The position numbers and the translations under genes are program-made. Below, piece by piece: positions 25,247 through 38,500 of a stretch of DNA of 64,000 nucleotides. The number at the start of each line of letters is the position of its first letter. Positions within the stretch are counted from its first letter, which is position 1. Where the stretch lies: the NCBI GenBank assembly GCA_011800805.1, contig MPNW01000003.1, positions 115,056-179,055 of the forward strand, read 5' to 3'. The notes below the pieces were generated by a model. That model did no database searches and was not told where the DNA came from. It worked only from the letters and a program-made list of their open reading frames with translations. Origin of the DNA: Hirudo medicinalis. Its lineage: Eukaryota > Annelida > Clitellata > Hirudinida > Hirudinidae.

Positions 25247-26303
25247 CTATTTGCGACTCTCGGTTTTGTAAATTCTTGCCCTGAGGAAATAGAAGCATCG
25301 GCCAACAGACTCGAAGAATGGGACAGCAAAAGCCCTGAAGAAGGAGTGCAACAACAAGTGCATGCATTGCATCTGAATGTCCAAAGTCTTCAAGCATGGC
25401 AGACAGCACCAAACTCTCAGGAACGTGACCACGGCAAGCTGGACTCCGCATACTAGTGCAGTCGGAACAGACAAAAATATCGTTATGAGCAGGTAACATT
25501 TTCTCTTGGCACTTTTATAGACCTAGAGCATTAACATAAAAATCTTGAGGATTCTACCAGTACATTCTTCAACATCAAAGTGTTTACTTTGTTGGAAAGA
25601 TACCAAATCCCCTCGTAAGTGTGAAGGTCGTCAACCTCTGAAAACACGTCAACGAACGAGATCTGTGTAATAATATTGTAAAAATGTAAGAAAAAATAAG
25701 ATTTGAGATTTGAAATTTAAAATAATTGTTCAATGAACCATTTGTGAATCGGAAATTACCTAGAAGGAAAGAAATATAAACAAAAGGCGTCACATTACTA
25801 TAAAACTAATTATTCTTAATTTTAACAACTTAAATATTATTTATCAGCTCTAAGAACATGTTTTAGTATGAAAGTTTCTTAAATTAAGTACAGTGATGTT
25901 AAACATCTCCAAATTTAAAGTAAAATAAACATTCCCAGCATAATAATATGTCTCACTTTGACAAAAGCATTCTTTCTGTGGGGATCCCTGGAATGAGTCA
26001 TTCTCTTTGGACATTTTTCATCAATGGCTTGAAGAGAATTTGATTTTTAGATAACTTGTAAACTTATATTATTGTCAAATAATAAGAAAACAAATAAATT
26101 AATAATTTAATACTTAACAATTTTTCAGAAAATAGGATTTAAATTTAATAAGAAAAATGATAACAATCACTTATTATCGAAGAATTGTTCTCATTGTCTG
26201 CAGTTTCAACAGCTTCTCGTCTTTCTTCATATCTCTGCTCAGCTGAATGCAACGAATTGATGTCAATGGCATCGATTATTTCCAATGAAGACAGTTGTTC
26301 CAT
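25247..26303 (-). CDS. Caveolin
   Basis: A membrane-scaffold protein that inserts a hairpin into the inner leaflet and oligomerises into discs. Four exons join in phase: 26171-26303, 25957-26027, 25588-25662 and 25247-25522. They give 184 residues, within the usual 150-180 or slightly above. The N-terminus MEQLSSLEII is acidic and unlike vertebrates. Exon 2 ends SRDPHRKNAFVK, matching the family's NRDPKHLNDDVVK. Exon 3 begins ISFVDVFSEV, a diverged form of the FEDVIAEP signature, and continues HTYEGIWYL. Exon 4 carries the intramembrane domain (LSVPTALVCGVQLAVVTFLR), cysteines in WCCLPCLK for possible palmitoylation, and FFESVGRCFYFLRARI. With these joins, the spacing from GIW to the hairpin equals human CAV1 exactly (31 residues), which supports the splice choices. 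Whether it forms caveolae cannot be told. Confidence 0.92.
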
Positions 26304-27699
26304 GTTAGTTATAAATATTCAGATGTTTCCTAACTTTCCAATTAAGTTGTTTATTCCTATCTTAAATGTCGAATAATATTTCTCCATGCCTAGGTGGAAC
26401 ATTTTTGTGGGAGGAGCCTGCATGAAGAAATTAGAAAAAAGTCAATAAAACCAGGGATGTGATGTCATTGCCAGACTATGAAGGTTTGAGGAAATTAGAG
26501 ATCAAACGTTAAATTAAGTGAGAAATAAATAAATATTTCATGTGGAACATGAGTGAATGCTTACAAAGAGACAAGTTTGAGATTTAACTTGATAATCACT
26601 GGAAAAAATATATAATCGGGTATTGGTTATTCCCAGTGGTAGGGATAATTTATTTTCGGGTTATTTTATAATATCTTCCCAAAATCTTCCATAAATTAGC
26701 TGGCGACTTTTTTGTTTTTCAATCTCATGTTATTTTTCCCCATAAAGTTTAATTGTAATGATAAGTCTCACGTTTTAATATTGAACAACCAGGGGTGGAC
26801 ATTTGCCAAAAAACCGCTCAACCAAACCATCAATTTTTCTTCATTTTCCAGCAAAGATTCGAAAGTAACAGAACTTTCTTTGTGCACCTAGTTAAGATTA
26901 TGGTTCCCCAATCCATAATGAAATTTGTTACTTTTAGAATACTATAGCTCGTGAACTGCATGTGATTTCTCTTCTCCTGAGAGGTCGTCCAAAAATTAGA
27001 CATGGGATCCAGTATTTATAGTACAAGTACCACTAGTGTAATTTTTGAGGTTAAATATAAATAAGTTCGTGTAATGCCAACAAATGCAATCCTGAAAGTT
27101 AAATTATACAAGAACTATTACTATTAGTCACTCCAAACACAGAAATTTAAAAAACCGACATGATTTGAGCCTCTCAGAGTTTCAAAATGTTCGGAAATTC
27201 AGTATTTAAAATAAAAATTAGATTCGACAAGCAAAATCAACTCATCTCGAATAAATCCAATCTCAAACTCGAAAAATGAAAATCGGAAATGCGGAATGAC
27301 TTCAAACAAATAAGCTTTAATATTGAGTGCTTTATTTTTATTCAATTGTAGACGTAACGCATAAAATGACTTGATAAGTTTGCTAAAAATCGACCGAGAT
27401 TGTAACAACAATGTTTAAGGCAAAGATGACATTAATTATAGAGCAACAACACCCTAACTGAAATGTTCCAAGGAACAAATGTCATCAAAATAGAGTTGAA
27501 AAACATGGCTATGACCAGTACAATGTTGTTCTAACATCGCTAAAAAGTTCTTGCGACAGTTCAAGTCTTCTGGGACATGATGTTACAACAACAACAGTTG
27601 ATCTCTATGGCGCCACGTGCACAGCATCAGAGGAGTCAAAGTCCTACATCTATTCTTTGAGACGACCCACGAACCGGAATCTGCTCTAAGCAGTCATAT
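26304..27699. other. Intergenic upstream of caveolin
   Basis: No coding signal is seen. Positions 27430-27700 may be an untranslated part of the LINE that ends at 27700-28020, because gttagggt-containing sequence also occurs next to the related copy at 54.4 kb. Confidence 0.3.
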
Positions 27700-28020
27700 A
27701 ACGATAACGAAACAGAGTTTGATTAGAGTGGCGTATGTTCAACAAAACTTCAAGACCACTAATGTAGAGGGAAGCATTCTCTGAAGAGGAAGGTTTTGAG
27801 GGCGGAGTGAAATCCGATTGGATCAGTGTTGGTAATCGAAGTGGGGAATCTATTCCAGATCTGCGGCCAGCAACATATATAGACCTGCCATCCAGTGTCG
27901 CACGTCGGGCAGATGATTTGACGCGAGGGAGCCCCTGGTTACTGATCTAAGCAGGCGCATTATATGTGAGAGTGAAAGGCAGGTATAACAGTGTGTGACC
28001 CAGGAGAATGAATGTGTGGA
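27700..28020 (-). mobile_element. LINE 3'-end fragment, copy 1
   Basis: About 300 bp that align with 54440-54740 in the same orientation with small gaps. Shared stretches include gattagagtggcgtatgttcaaca, gaggaaggttttgagggc and cacgtcgggcagatgatttgacg in whole or part. The minus strand of the second copy encodes a LINE C-terminus (GPHIWNRLPPSITNTDPAGF). The equivalent reading frame here is broken by indels. Confidence 0.8.
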
Positions 28021-30012
28021 CTGAAATTTTAACGATTTTCTTTATAAAGGTATATTTGTTGTTATAATGCGCTAATATATGTTCATTAGTAAAGGGTTCA
28101 AGATGATGTTATCCAAAAACACTATTTTGTTATTGTATAGATTAGGCGGCTAGCAACTAAAAACTGTTGACATGCTCAACCTGGGCAACCGTCTCCATGG
28201 CATGTCCACTACAAACGAAAATTACATAATATATACTTACTGGAGATTATATCATTATAATTATTTTTGGTTGTTCAACAAAGTTCTCAACTGTTCTACA
28301 GTAGTCACTTTTGCATTTTTGGGAACAAGCGCGAAAAAGCGGAAATTTAAGTAAAAAATTCTGCAATCGCTGTATTAGACGCATCCAGTTTTTAGATCCT
28401 AAATTGTTCGAAAAAGTGTGTCTTGGATATGGGGAAATACGGTATATATTATACTGGCAGCTCTAGATCGACCCGAAGTCGATTAAGTCACTTAAAAAAT
28501 TGTTCAAATTGACATCTCAACGAAGTTTTTTACCTATTATGGATATGCATACTAACTTACCGAGAGCATGTATATCCAGAAAATGGAAATTTAAAGTCAA
28601 ATCTTCACATAATTAAGCTACCTGCTCCAAAATTTGATCCAACAGATAAATCACCCTAAATGCGCTGGAAAGTGCTTTGTTGAACATTTTGTCTCGGCCA
28701 GAGTTTCAAGGTGATGTGAAGTTAATTTACTCATTGAATTGTAAAATAAATTAAATCTATGAACACGAATCACCATCCAATCACAAATACCTAGTAGTCA
28801 AAACCTCCAAAAAAAATGTTTATCGTAGCTTAAGTTCACTTAAGTCGACTTTCCTTTTGCTAATAATATTGCCAGAATTAATCAACTCGTTATCGTTAGT
28901 TAATTTTAATAAATTTATTAACTAACTAACCTTGGGAATAACTAAAGCAGAACGAACGTTAGACAAACCGATGGACCGTTGAACTTATCATTTTTATGCG
29001 AAAAACCCAAGATTACGAATCCTCCTTGAGATGACGTCATACAAACAATCGAACATCATGAATTATCTTCTTTTTTTAAATTTTGTAGAGTACAAAAAGA
29101 ATGGCTTCCTCATGACGACCATATATTATAATTATTGGACGTATTAGTGTTATGTATTATCAGCGAATATATTGATTATCAGCGAACTAAATTCCTCGAA
29201 ATGCCTTGGATTTGTCTATTAAGAAATTATGTTTTCATGACACATTTTGCATAAGTATTTTAAGTCATTAATGTAAATTAATTGAATATAAGCTAATTTG
29301 AAAGCGGTTACTAACAGGAACTTTGCTCAACTCACTCAAATTTTGTTTGAAATTACCTGGCCTCAAAAATTAGAATGTGTTAAGGACAAATACATAAAGT
29401 GATGTCTCTGACATTAAGGCATAATAAGCACGAATTACAGCCCAAACAAGTTTTCGGAGAAAAGTCAGTTTTTTCTGCCAACCCATAAGTTTAATCAATC
29501 GAGTTTATGGTGGTAATGCTTCTTGGTCAACCCACTCAGTTATCTCAACCCACTCAGTTATCGGTAGTTCATCGGTTGGTTGGTTATTTAGTTCGCAGTA
29601 ATCCTTTAACATAATGTGGAACACTTTAATTCTTTAGAAAGTCGTTTTGACTTGTCTGAGGAAAAAAAAGGCACGAGACATCATTACCAGGTTCTACAAC
29701 AGGTTTGACTCACCCCTTCACTTCCTCCAGGATGCTCGATTACACAATGATTAAGCGTTATAATGTCCGTGGATGTTCCATTTTTATTATAACTCTTATT
29801 AGCAAAATGATTTGTTGAACATACTACCTAATTTCACGACGACCAAATTATCAAATAAAAAAAGTAGGACAAAAGTAGCTTCTGTCATTCGATTTCCTAG
29901 CTGAGCGATTAGCTAAGGTATCTAAAAATAAATATTAAGATGTCATTATACGGGAAGTTAAACAGACAAGATAAAGCCTCGATAAATACGGTTAACTGTT
30001 ACTTCCTTGATC
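28021..30012. other. Intergenic, no gene recognised
   Basis: AT-rich, with short frames only. It contains an exact 18-bp tandem duplication (tcaacccactcagttatc at 29527-29544 and 29545-29562). Nothing else is supported. Confidence 0.4.
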
Positions 30013-31053
30013 CTATTGATTCCTTCGGGTCATGGTTATTTCAGGCATTAGATCGTTTCCTCGCACGACAATCTTATCTTCATAAACGTCGATCATCGAA
30101 TGACCCGATTCAGCTTCAGTGAAGGCCTCAACAACACCAGGCATGGTGATGTGATGAATCCCTCTGAAATCTGTATACCTATAAAAATGATGAACGTGTC
30201 CAGACACATAAGCCAGGACGCACGTGTGGCTGTGGAGAACATCCAAGACTTCTTGGTAGTTCCAACAGAGGCAGATATTATCGCTTGTTATCAGAGCAGT
30301 GTGACCAAATATCAATACATCCTCCGCATCTTTATCAGACTTCCCCAATAGATCGTCCAGCCAGTGTAGCTGCTCCATTGATATACCTCCATTGAACATC
30401 ACGAATCTTATGTTGTGACCAATCAAACCCTTTGGAGAATTTTTATTTTTGTTTGGATTTTTTAGCAAAATCTTGGATGCTTCCAGGTATGAGGGCGAAT
30501 CATTTGAACGACCTAAAACGCTGACGTCATAGGAGTCCAATAAGACCAATCTCAACTGTTTGCATGGACTGAAATGGGTATACGAACACAAGTTATCGTA
30601 AAAGTCGCCCGTCAGATGTCTGGGATTCATCAACGCAGACATTCTGAGGAATTCCTTGGAGAAATTATAAAATTCGTGGTTACCCCAGAGGTGATAAACT
30701 GGAACTTGACATTTGCCAAACAAATCCAAGACCTGTTGAAGTGCGGAGTTGCTACTCTGAGCATTCACATTTTTTCCATCGATCGTGTCTCCCAAATCAA
30801 TGACAAAGGAAACCTTGTTTTCCTTCCATTCTTCAACCGCTTTCTTCAGCAATGTTAGTGATCTCCTATAATAACGATAGTGCGTTCCCTCGAAATCGAT
30901 TCCGTCTTCTATGTCAGCATACTGGAGATCAGCTATTAATCCCAGAGTCAACAACATTTCCTCGGCAGAACCAGCCCCACCCATTCGATGATAAAATGTA
31001 AACAGATACCAGTTTTTACATTTGGTTAAGGCTAGCCCGGTGAAAAATCCCAT
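30013..31053 (-). CDS. ADPRM: Manganese-dependent ADP-ribose/CDP-alcohol diphosphatase, intronless
   Basis: A calcineurin-like metallophosphoesterase that cleaves ADP-ribose and CDP-choline-type substrates in the cytosol. A single open frame of 346 codons, close to the family's ~340, shows the full metal-binding set in order: LIADLQYAD, FVIDLGDTIDG, LWGNHEFYNF, LIFGHTAL and YVSGHVHHFY. The N-terminal 23 residues before a second Met (30984, MGGAGSAEEM) are hydrophobic and may not be translated; family members usually begin just before the first Asp motif, so 30984 is a plausible start. Every other assembled gene here has introns, which makes this one stand out; it could be an old retrocopy or a lineage that lost its introns. 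The frame is intact, so it is probably functional. Confidence 0.92.
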   Translation of the reverse strand: MGFFTGLALTKCKNWYLFTFYHRMGGAGSAEEMLLTLGLIADLQYADIEDGIDFEGTHYRYYRRSLTLLKKAVEEWKENKVSFVIDLGDTIDGKNVNAQSSNSALQQVLDLFGKCQVPVYHLWGNHEFYNFSKEFLRMSALMNPRHLTGDFYDNLCSYTHFSPCKQLRLVLLDSYDVSVLGRSNDSPSYLEASKILLKNPNKNKNSPKGLIGHNIRFVMFNGGISMEQLHWLDDLLGKSDKDAEDVLIFGHTALITSDNICLCWNYQEVLDVLHSHTCVLAYVSGHVHHFYRYTDFRGIHHITMPGVVEAFTEAESGHSMIDVYEDKIVVRGNDLMPEITMTRRNQ

Positions 31054-31092
31054 TGTTAAAAATCTGTAATATCATTGCTAGCCGGTTTAAAA

Positions 31093-31400
31093 AATCTCTA
31101 TCAAAACTCAACCAATTTTAAAGTAAATTGCATCAAAATATTCACCAGACATTCATATTAAAATGCATGTACTTTATATTTAAATGTGCCCCGTAATTTG
31201 CGCAAAACTTACATTACTTATCGCGAACTTTCCGGGCACGGCAGGAAATGCGGCAACTTCTAGCTCGAAAATCTCTATCAAAACTTAAGCAATGTAAAGT
31301 AAAGTGCATCAAAATATTCATTCCATATTAAAACGAATACTTTTTGTAATTAAATGTGCCCCGTAATTTGCGTTAAACTTAAAGTAAATTGCATCAAAAT
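31093..31400. repeat. Direct duplication of a ~115-bp block
   Basis: The block at about 31093-31210 (atctctatcaaaactcaacc ... aaatgtgccccgtaatttgcg) recurs at about 31270-31378 with small changes. A third partial start (aaagtaaattgcatcaaaat) lies at 31381-31400. The two full copies are separated by about 60 bp of more GC-rich sequence. It has no coding content. Confidence 0.75.
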
Positions 31401-31404
31401 GTTT

Positions 31405-31590
31405 ACAGAAAGAGAGCTTGGAGAGGACGGGAGATAGGATAGAGGAGTATTTTCTGAGTAGTGAAGTGGGGAGAGGATCAAGAGTATAGGTTTAGTTGGA
31501 CAATGCACGAATGGCCTTTAGGACTTCTACCGACGAGACGGGTGTTGAGGAGGTAGCCCAACAAAAGTGATATATTCTCAGGAAATTCTG
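31405..31590 (-). mobile_element. LINE reverse transcriptase fragment
   Basis: Read on the minus strand, the segment gives STPVSSVEVLKAIRALSN, a stop, then TYTLDPLPTSLLRKYSSILS and PVLSKLSF. This corresponds to the start of LINE reverse transcriptase (the EEVLKAIRxLxxxKSxGPDxIP...LL region). It is a short, stop-containing relic. Confidence 0.65.
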
Positions 31591-32554
31591 AGACAAGAGA
31601 TTGTCCTTTCATTTGTGGAGGGGACATCTTTATTTTTGCGTCCAGATAAGTGGAAGAAGCTCCAAGGGACCATAGCTACTTACATTTGGAGTTGGTGTGC
31701 AACTGCAGATTGAATTAAATGAATGGGAAAAACTGAAGATGAAAGAGAAGCTGTGATAATATGTGACAGATGATTCACATGCTTCACATAAGAACTGTCA
31801 AAAGTCAATGATATCGTATTTGCCACTTTAGAAAACGATGAAGAGCATGAATGAAGAACGAATGGATGTGCTCACTATTGTGAGGCTGAGGCTCGCTTAC
31901 CTCTGGTTTATTGTGGATGTTGATGGATGTCACAATGCTATTTTATGTTATCTTAATTAATCATCTTAAAGCTCGGTTTGTACTGCCGTCTAGTGACGAT
32001 ATGGCTGTAGATTGTGTCAGCATCGGTTACATAGCAAGATAGTTAGGAAGACGACAACTAAAGTAGGTAATAAGTTCTTTAGGTTCGTTGGGGATCACCT
32101 TGTGAACCTTAAACCCTGTTTTGGCTTTTATATACACATTTTATATAGCGCGATTTTCAAGCAGCCTGTTAGCCTGAGACATAGTTTTTAGCAAAAATAT
32201 TTCACATATCTTACAGGTTATCGCTCAGTAGGTATGAACACATATTTGCTACACTGGCCATTTTTATTCCATTGCTTTTGATTTTGTTATTTGAATTTTT
32301 GTGAGTAAAACATGGTAACACAAAATAAAAACTATTCTATATTATATAAATAATTCTAAAAATTATTTTTTAGCTGCTGATTATGTAACAACGTTAATTT
32401 ATATTTTATTATGTTAAAATTTAGTATCTCACGAAGAAATAAATTAAGGAGTTTCGAAACGGATTACTTCCTCCAGTCCCTTAATTGCTTATTATTACAA
32501 CATCAACCACCAATCTAAACGTAATAACGAGCAAAATCAAAACAATCAGGTAAT
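31591..32554. other. Intergenic between ADPRM and WDR35
   Basis: No gene is recognised. The right part should hold the WDR35 3' untranslated region on the minus strand. Confidence 0.35.
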
Positions 32555-35500
32555 CTAAAATGATTGATGGCACATCGGGCAGGCCTTCAAGTTGCGTAGG
32601 ATCTCTTCTTCAATGGCACATCTCTTGCAGCAAGGACAGCACCAAGCCTGGTAAGAGTTGATGAGGCGACCAGAAACTATACAACTCAGGAACTTTGTGT
32701 TACAGTGGGGGCATAAAGTACAACTGTTGAAACATGAAATTTGTAATTAAATCATTATTTGATGGTTATTTTAACCATGAGATGATAAATTAATAAAAAA
32801 AAATACAGTGAAGTTTACATTGAAAAAAAAATTACAATAATTTTGAATTTTCAAAATGTTCATTCTATGAGAATTAAAGCCTCTGAACACACTGAAACAT
32901 TATTGTAAAATAGAGACGGAACCTTAATGCCACAACAAAAATCAAACTAATGACTCACGTGTAAGGAATTCGGACATGACACCCTGAACAAACAACCTCT
33001 TTTGGCTTGTACTCTCTCATATTTCTGAAAAACCAGAACTCTTGGAAATGGCAATGACAATGACAATTTTTATTGGACATAAGTGTCACAAAATAATTCA
33101 TAATTCAGAATAATCAAGCATCCAAAAGGATCAAAATTCAGATCTTGAGTGCCTTTGATGCCATGCCAAAGTTTCCCTGTGAAGAAGCTATTATATATAT
33201 TACTAATTAACAGTATATAATTATTATCTGTTAGTTATCAATGGGATTAGATTGACTAAAAAATCCTTACTTGTAAAATATTTCTACAGCAAGTTCTTCA
33301 TACATTTTCCTTTGCTCCTCTGAAAGTGTTTGTAATGTTTCCAGTCTTGTGAATGCTTCCGAGCAGATGTGAATGGCTTTACAAGCGAAGGATGTCAAAG
33401 CTGCATAAAGATGACTTTTTGAATAAATGTTGTTGACGAGGTAAATTAAAATTGTTTAAATTTAGGCAATCAGCCAATTACCAAGCAGGGAATAAATATC
33501 AACTGGATCAAGGATGTCATCAAATTCTTTTAAGTGAATAGACGTTATCATGGCTGCTTCATAAGTGCCTGAGTATTGGAAAACAATCAATAAAATAGCA
33601 CAGTGATGTACAAATAATAATACAAATATGAATTTATAAACTTAAAAAAATTTGAATAAAATCCAAGTCAAATAATTATTCATAATCATTCATTAGCTCT
33701 GCAATTAGCTCTGTTGCTTTACAAAACATTTTTTAAATAAAGTCACATGTAAAGTCGGTTCACAATTTTTCAAGATCAACTCAAAGCTACCTTTGTATAG
33801 ATGTCTGTGAGCAAGCATGAGGAAGTGATAAGCTTCAACACATCTCCATGATTGAGTGAGCACCCTTGAATCCAAAGACCCTGCAGCTCCTTCCTCCAAA
33901 AGGCCTTTCAAGGCAAGGGAAGCCTTAGGAATTCATTTTGTTCAGATTTTTTTTCATGAATTTAAACATTATTGCCATTAGATATTTGTATGAATCCGTG
34001 ACAATAAGTTATAATGTTCAGATTTTAAGCTGTTATTCTTATAGATATTATTTCATTTAGTCCTGATATATTTTAAAAAAATTTAAATGTCTAAGGTAAA
34101 AGTTCTACTTAAAAAAAGCACCATAAATAAAATTTAATCTGGAAAATTAAAAACATAATAAATTATTTGATAAATTTAAATTTAAACAAAGTGCACCTCA
34201 TTCTCCTTTTTCTTAGATTTGTTCCTAATGAGTTGCTTGTTGTGTTCATGATGCTTCTCAACCAACAGGGCGGCAAGAATGTACATCTTCTTCAGTTGGA
34301 GTGGATTCAATTTTGTTTTACTTCCCAACTCAGCAATCTTGCATTCACCAGTTAAATGTTTATTGTTAATAATAATAATAACCAATTTAAAGTCAGTATA
34401 AGATACATGTCAGAGAGGCATACTCACACAAAAATCGGCAATAAACTTATGCTCAAATGTTATGTTACTTCTCATAACATGTTTGAAAATGTTAAAGTTT
34501 TGTAGAACATCATATTGGCTTTCTTAATTCTTTCATGAACATTCATTCATTCCTTAAACTTCAATCCAGCCATTCAATCATTCACTCCAAAATGTTAAAA
34601 ATCTCCCAATCTAATCCATAAGCAGCACATATTTTATTGCGAAGAAGTGCCCTCCAAGGAAACCAAATTTTCTACTTTATTTTCATCTTTATAATTAATT
34701 GGTCACAAAAAGTAAAGTGGCTGTTACTGACTTAAAATAAATTCATGCAATTTAATAAAAATTCTCTACCTGAAAAAGAATCTTTGCAGCCTCCAGGAAG
34801 TGATTTGACTTCTTATAAAGTTCTACAGCTTCAAAGAGCTTGTTTGTATCCATGACAACCTGCATGTACTTCATGAGTTTACCATCCACTTCTGCTTTGT
34901 TGTGCGCATGTCCTAATTCTATGGCAACATTCCATTGGTTGAGTTGGATGCAGGCATCAATGGCCTGTTGGACTTGGTTACACTGAAAGTGTCATTGTTG
35001 TTCCAATATTGCAGTTGCTTCAATAATGTCAACATTTTACAGCCATAACATATTTATATGGACAAGCATCTCTTAGTTATTAGCAAGCTTTCAGATATTA
35101 GACAAAAATTTAAACTAAATTGACATTATAAATTATAATTTATTGATATATTATCATAAATTAAGCAACCTTAAGGTATGCCTGAACTGCCTCTTGGCAC
35201 ATTCCCACCATTGTAAATCTCCTTCCTAATTCCTTGAACAAAATAAACTTTTTTGAATAATTTGTGTTGGTGCCAATTGCTGATAAATTATGATTTCAAA
35301 TAACAATATGTTTAATAAATAATTAAGAATTGTTTGAGATTTCATACTTGCAGGATGGGGTGATTGTCAGAAAGTTCAGCAAGCATCTGCTTCAGAGCCT
35401 CATAATCTTCGAGTGCAAAATAGCAACTAATCAACTTCTCCTCATTTTGACCCTCCCTGTAGTACTGAGCTGCTCTACTCCTACATCAATATTCAATACA

Positions 35501-38500
35501 TTAATATTAATCAAGCTAATTAACAAAAGCACTTTCCAGAACACAAAATGTGCTGACAAATAGATTAATTGCTTTTATAATAAATATAATTTTAAATCAG
35601 CACAACTAAAGAAGATTTCTTACCAATTGATTCAAAAATAACCAATAAAAGATTCCCAACCATTGCTGCACATCTGCGTGATAGTCTGCCAGTTTGTTGT
35701 AGGCTTCCTGTTTTCCATAATCACCTCTTCCCCAGCCTCCACCCTCCATCAATTTGACCTCCTTCATGTAGTCACCCATCTTGTTCCTCATTGACATTGC
35801 AAGGTCCCTAAGTATTTAAGACATTCTTAAATCTGCTAGTTATTTGATTCTACCCACTATGGTATTATAACTTATGCAATTGTTCCATCAAAAGTGACAA
35901 AAGCCATTCGCTACTCACCTCCTATCCATCCCCAAATAAAGTTTCTCAGCTTCGTCGAAGTTAGAATAAAATGTTGCTATTTCAGCCTTCCTTATGCCAT
36001 CATTCTGCATGTGGAATAGAGTTGATAAAATCCACTGAATAAATTTTAAAAGAAAAATTTGGTTCACTTTCACCTGAAGATTTGACAACTTCTTGACGAA
36101 GCGAATGCCTGTCAAATGCTTAGCTCGAGCAAAACACAATTCAGCTGACTTTAAGTCTAATTTCTCCAGAGCATAGTTGGCCATTATTTTCCTTGAAAAA
36201 GAACTCCAAATTTAAACTTAGGAAAAGTAGCTTATAGATGAAATGGCAACATTGCTTGATAAAACTTCACAAACACAATGATTTGTGCATGTTTGTAGTT
36301 TTACTGACCACAGCTTGGGATGGGAACATGACTCTGCAAACTTCATTCCAGCTTCAAACCCAGTTTCATTGACAATCTTTCTTAGATCTTTCAGAGACTA
36401 TAATTATAACCACTTATTATTATGATTCACTCATTACTCTCGCTCACACTATCTCTCACCTTGGCTTCATGGACAACCATAAACTCCCTGCACGAAGTCA
36501 GTTCCCCGCCAAAACGTGACGTGGTCATCACATCATCGAGATAAATTGATGTCACCATCAGATCACTGAATGTACATAAATATCCACTGCTTGTCACTGC
36601 TTCCTGATTTTGTCCAAAAAAACTTTCAGTTCCTTAAATAATAACAAATCAAGTGCAAACTACCTCTGGATCATAATTGTTGAAGACTTGCATTTTCGTT
36701 TTTTCCATTAGAACGAAGGATGATGGATTGTCCTAGTTAATAAGCATTCTGTTTCAATTCTCAAAGTATGAAATTATAATTTTAATTTTAATTAATTGGT
36801 AATCACATTTCTGAAAATATGTTTTTGTGCTTGATTAATACTGAACCCAAAAATTTCTTTACCTTTGCCCATAGGAAACTCCAAACATCCTTCTTTTGAA
36901 TATTTTCAGAAACGGACATTGCATTTCTGTTATCATTGCCAAACTTCAAGAATGAGAGCATGTTCTGGTCATCAATAATGGAAAGGCAGCTGTTCAAAAT
37001 TATATTATAGCCATTTATGGAAGCAATGCACAAGTATTTCGTTATTTCTGACTTCATATGTTACAATTCTTGGTTAATTATTAATTTATAACTGATAAAT
37101 TTTTGCAAAAGCCTAGCTTAAGCACCTGGAGTCACAATTAAGTTGTATGCTAGTTGGCTTGCACTTCACTGTGTACTTGTTCTGTAGCATGATGTTTTGC
37201 AAAATGTACACCTGCAAGATGCCTGAACATCGACCCTGAAAATTGTAAAGTCACCATAACATATTACTAATTATTATCACTTATTACTAATTACTATGGC
37301 AACAGCAATCAATTTAATTGTCAGAGTAATAAACATATAAGTGAAAGAAGTTAATGACATGCCAACCACAACAAGAAGGTTATTGGAGAGACACAAGCAA
37401 CAGATTTGATCATCAGTTTCAAGATCAGCTTTTTTCCAGTCGATATTCTCTCCACCAACACCAGAAGCAACATCATCAATATGGAGAAGTCTGAGTAATT
37501 AACATTTCTCTGGTTTTATTACAGTTTTGCAGGTAATATGCAAAAGTTGTATAAATGTGATGAGAAAATTTTATATTACAACCATCCATTACATGTACGG
37601 AAAAATTACATTTTTGATTTAATTTTTGGCCTACTTTTCAATACCAGCTTTCTTCTTTCCAGCAACTTCAACAGTTGAAAGCTGTCTGATATTCTTGAAC
37701 TGCCAAACATAAAAGGCTGACTCTGATGTCACGCAGACATGACTGCTCGACATGGAAAAATACTTCAAGGGCATGTCAACCACTTTACTGTCAAGATACA
37801 TCCCAATGGAATTTGTCAGAGTCAAGGTGAAAGCTGATGGGTTGCTCAGGCTTGAGACTGCCTTCACAGAAAAATCTCAAATTGTTCAATTGTACAAATA
37901 ACAAGTATAGCAGTTACCAATATATGGAAATTAAAGATATTTATAAATTAATATAATCAGTTGAGGAAAATTAGTAGCAAAGATTTGTTCTTACATCATC
38001 CTCCACTTCATCATCATAAGGCTGAGTCACCAAACAGCAAAAGTCATCACATCCCATTATATGCAAAAGATTCTTCTCAGACTTTATAGTTGCCTTTAAA
38101 ACATAATGTTTTCAATCACAATCACAAGAAAATCATGACCTAAATTTCGTCGCCTCAAAATTCATAAAAATCTGACCACGTCTCTTTTGGTATCCCAAAA
38201 AATCATCAAATCCTCAGGTTCATGAAGTTTTGCATGAGCAAAGACAACTGTATCCTTCAAGTGGCACCACTAAAAAAAAATGCATTTAAAAAAGAAAAAA
38301 AAATGCACCAAATGATTGTTAAAAATTATTATGCCAGATAATCATTTATTTGTTGTTGCAAGCAACAAAGACGTATCCTATTTGGTTTACTTTGTCGAGA
38401 GTTTTGAGATTCATCAGAAATCAAAACGCTTTTCTGACCTTGTAGCTAAGTCTGTAATTAGCCAAATAAAGATATGAATCGATCCCGACACCAAGCCTGA

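Noticed and set aside
30100..30858. Plus-strand frames of 83 and 94 codons
   Set aside because: They lie opposite the intact ADPRM frame and show no family resemblance.
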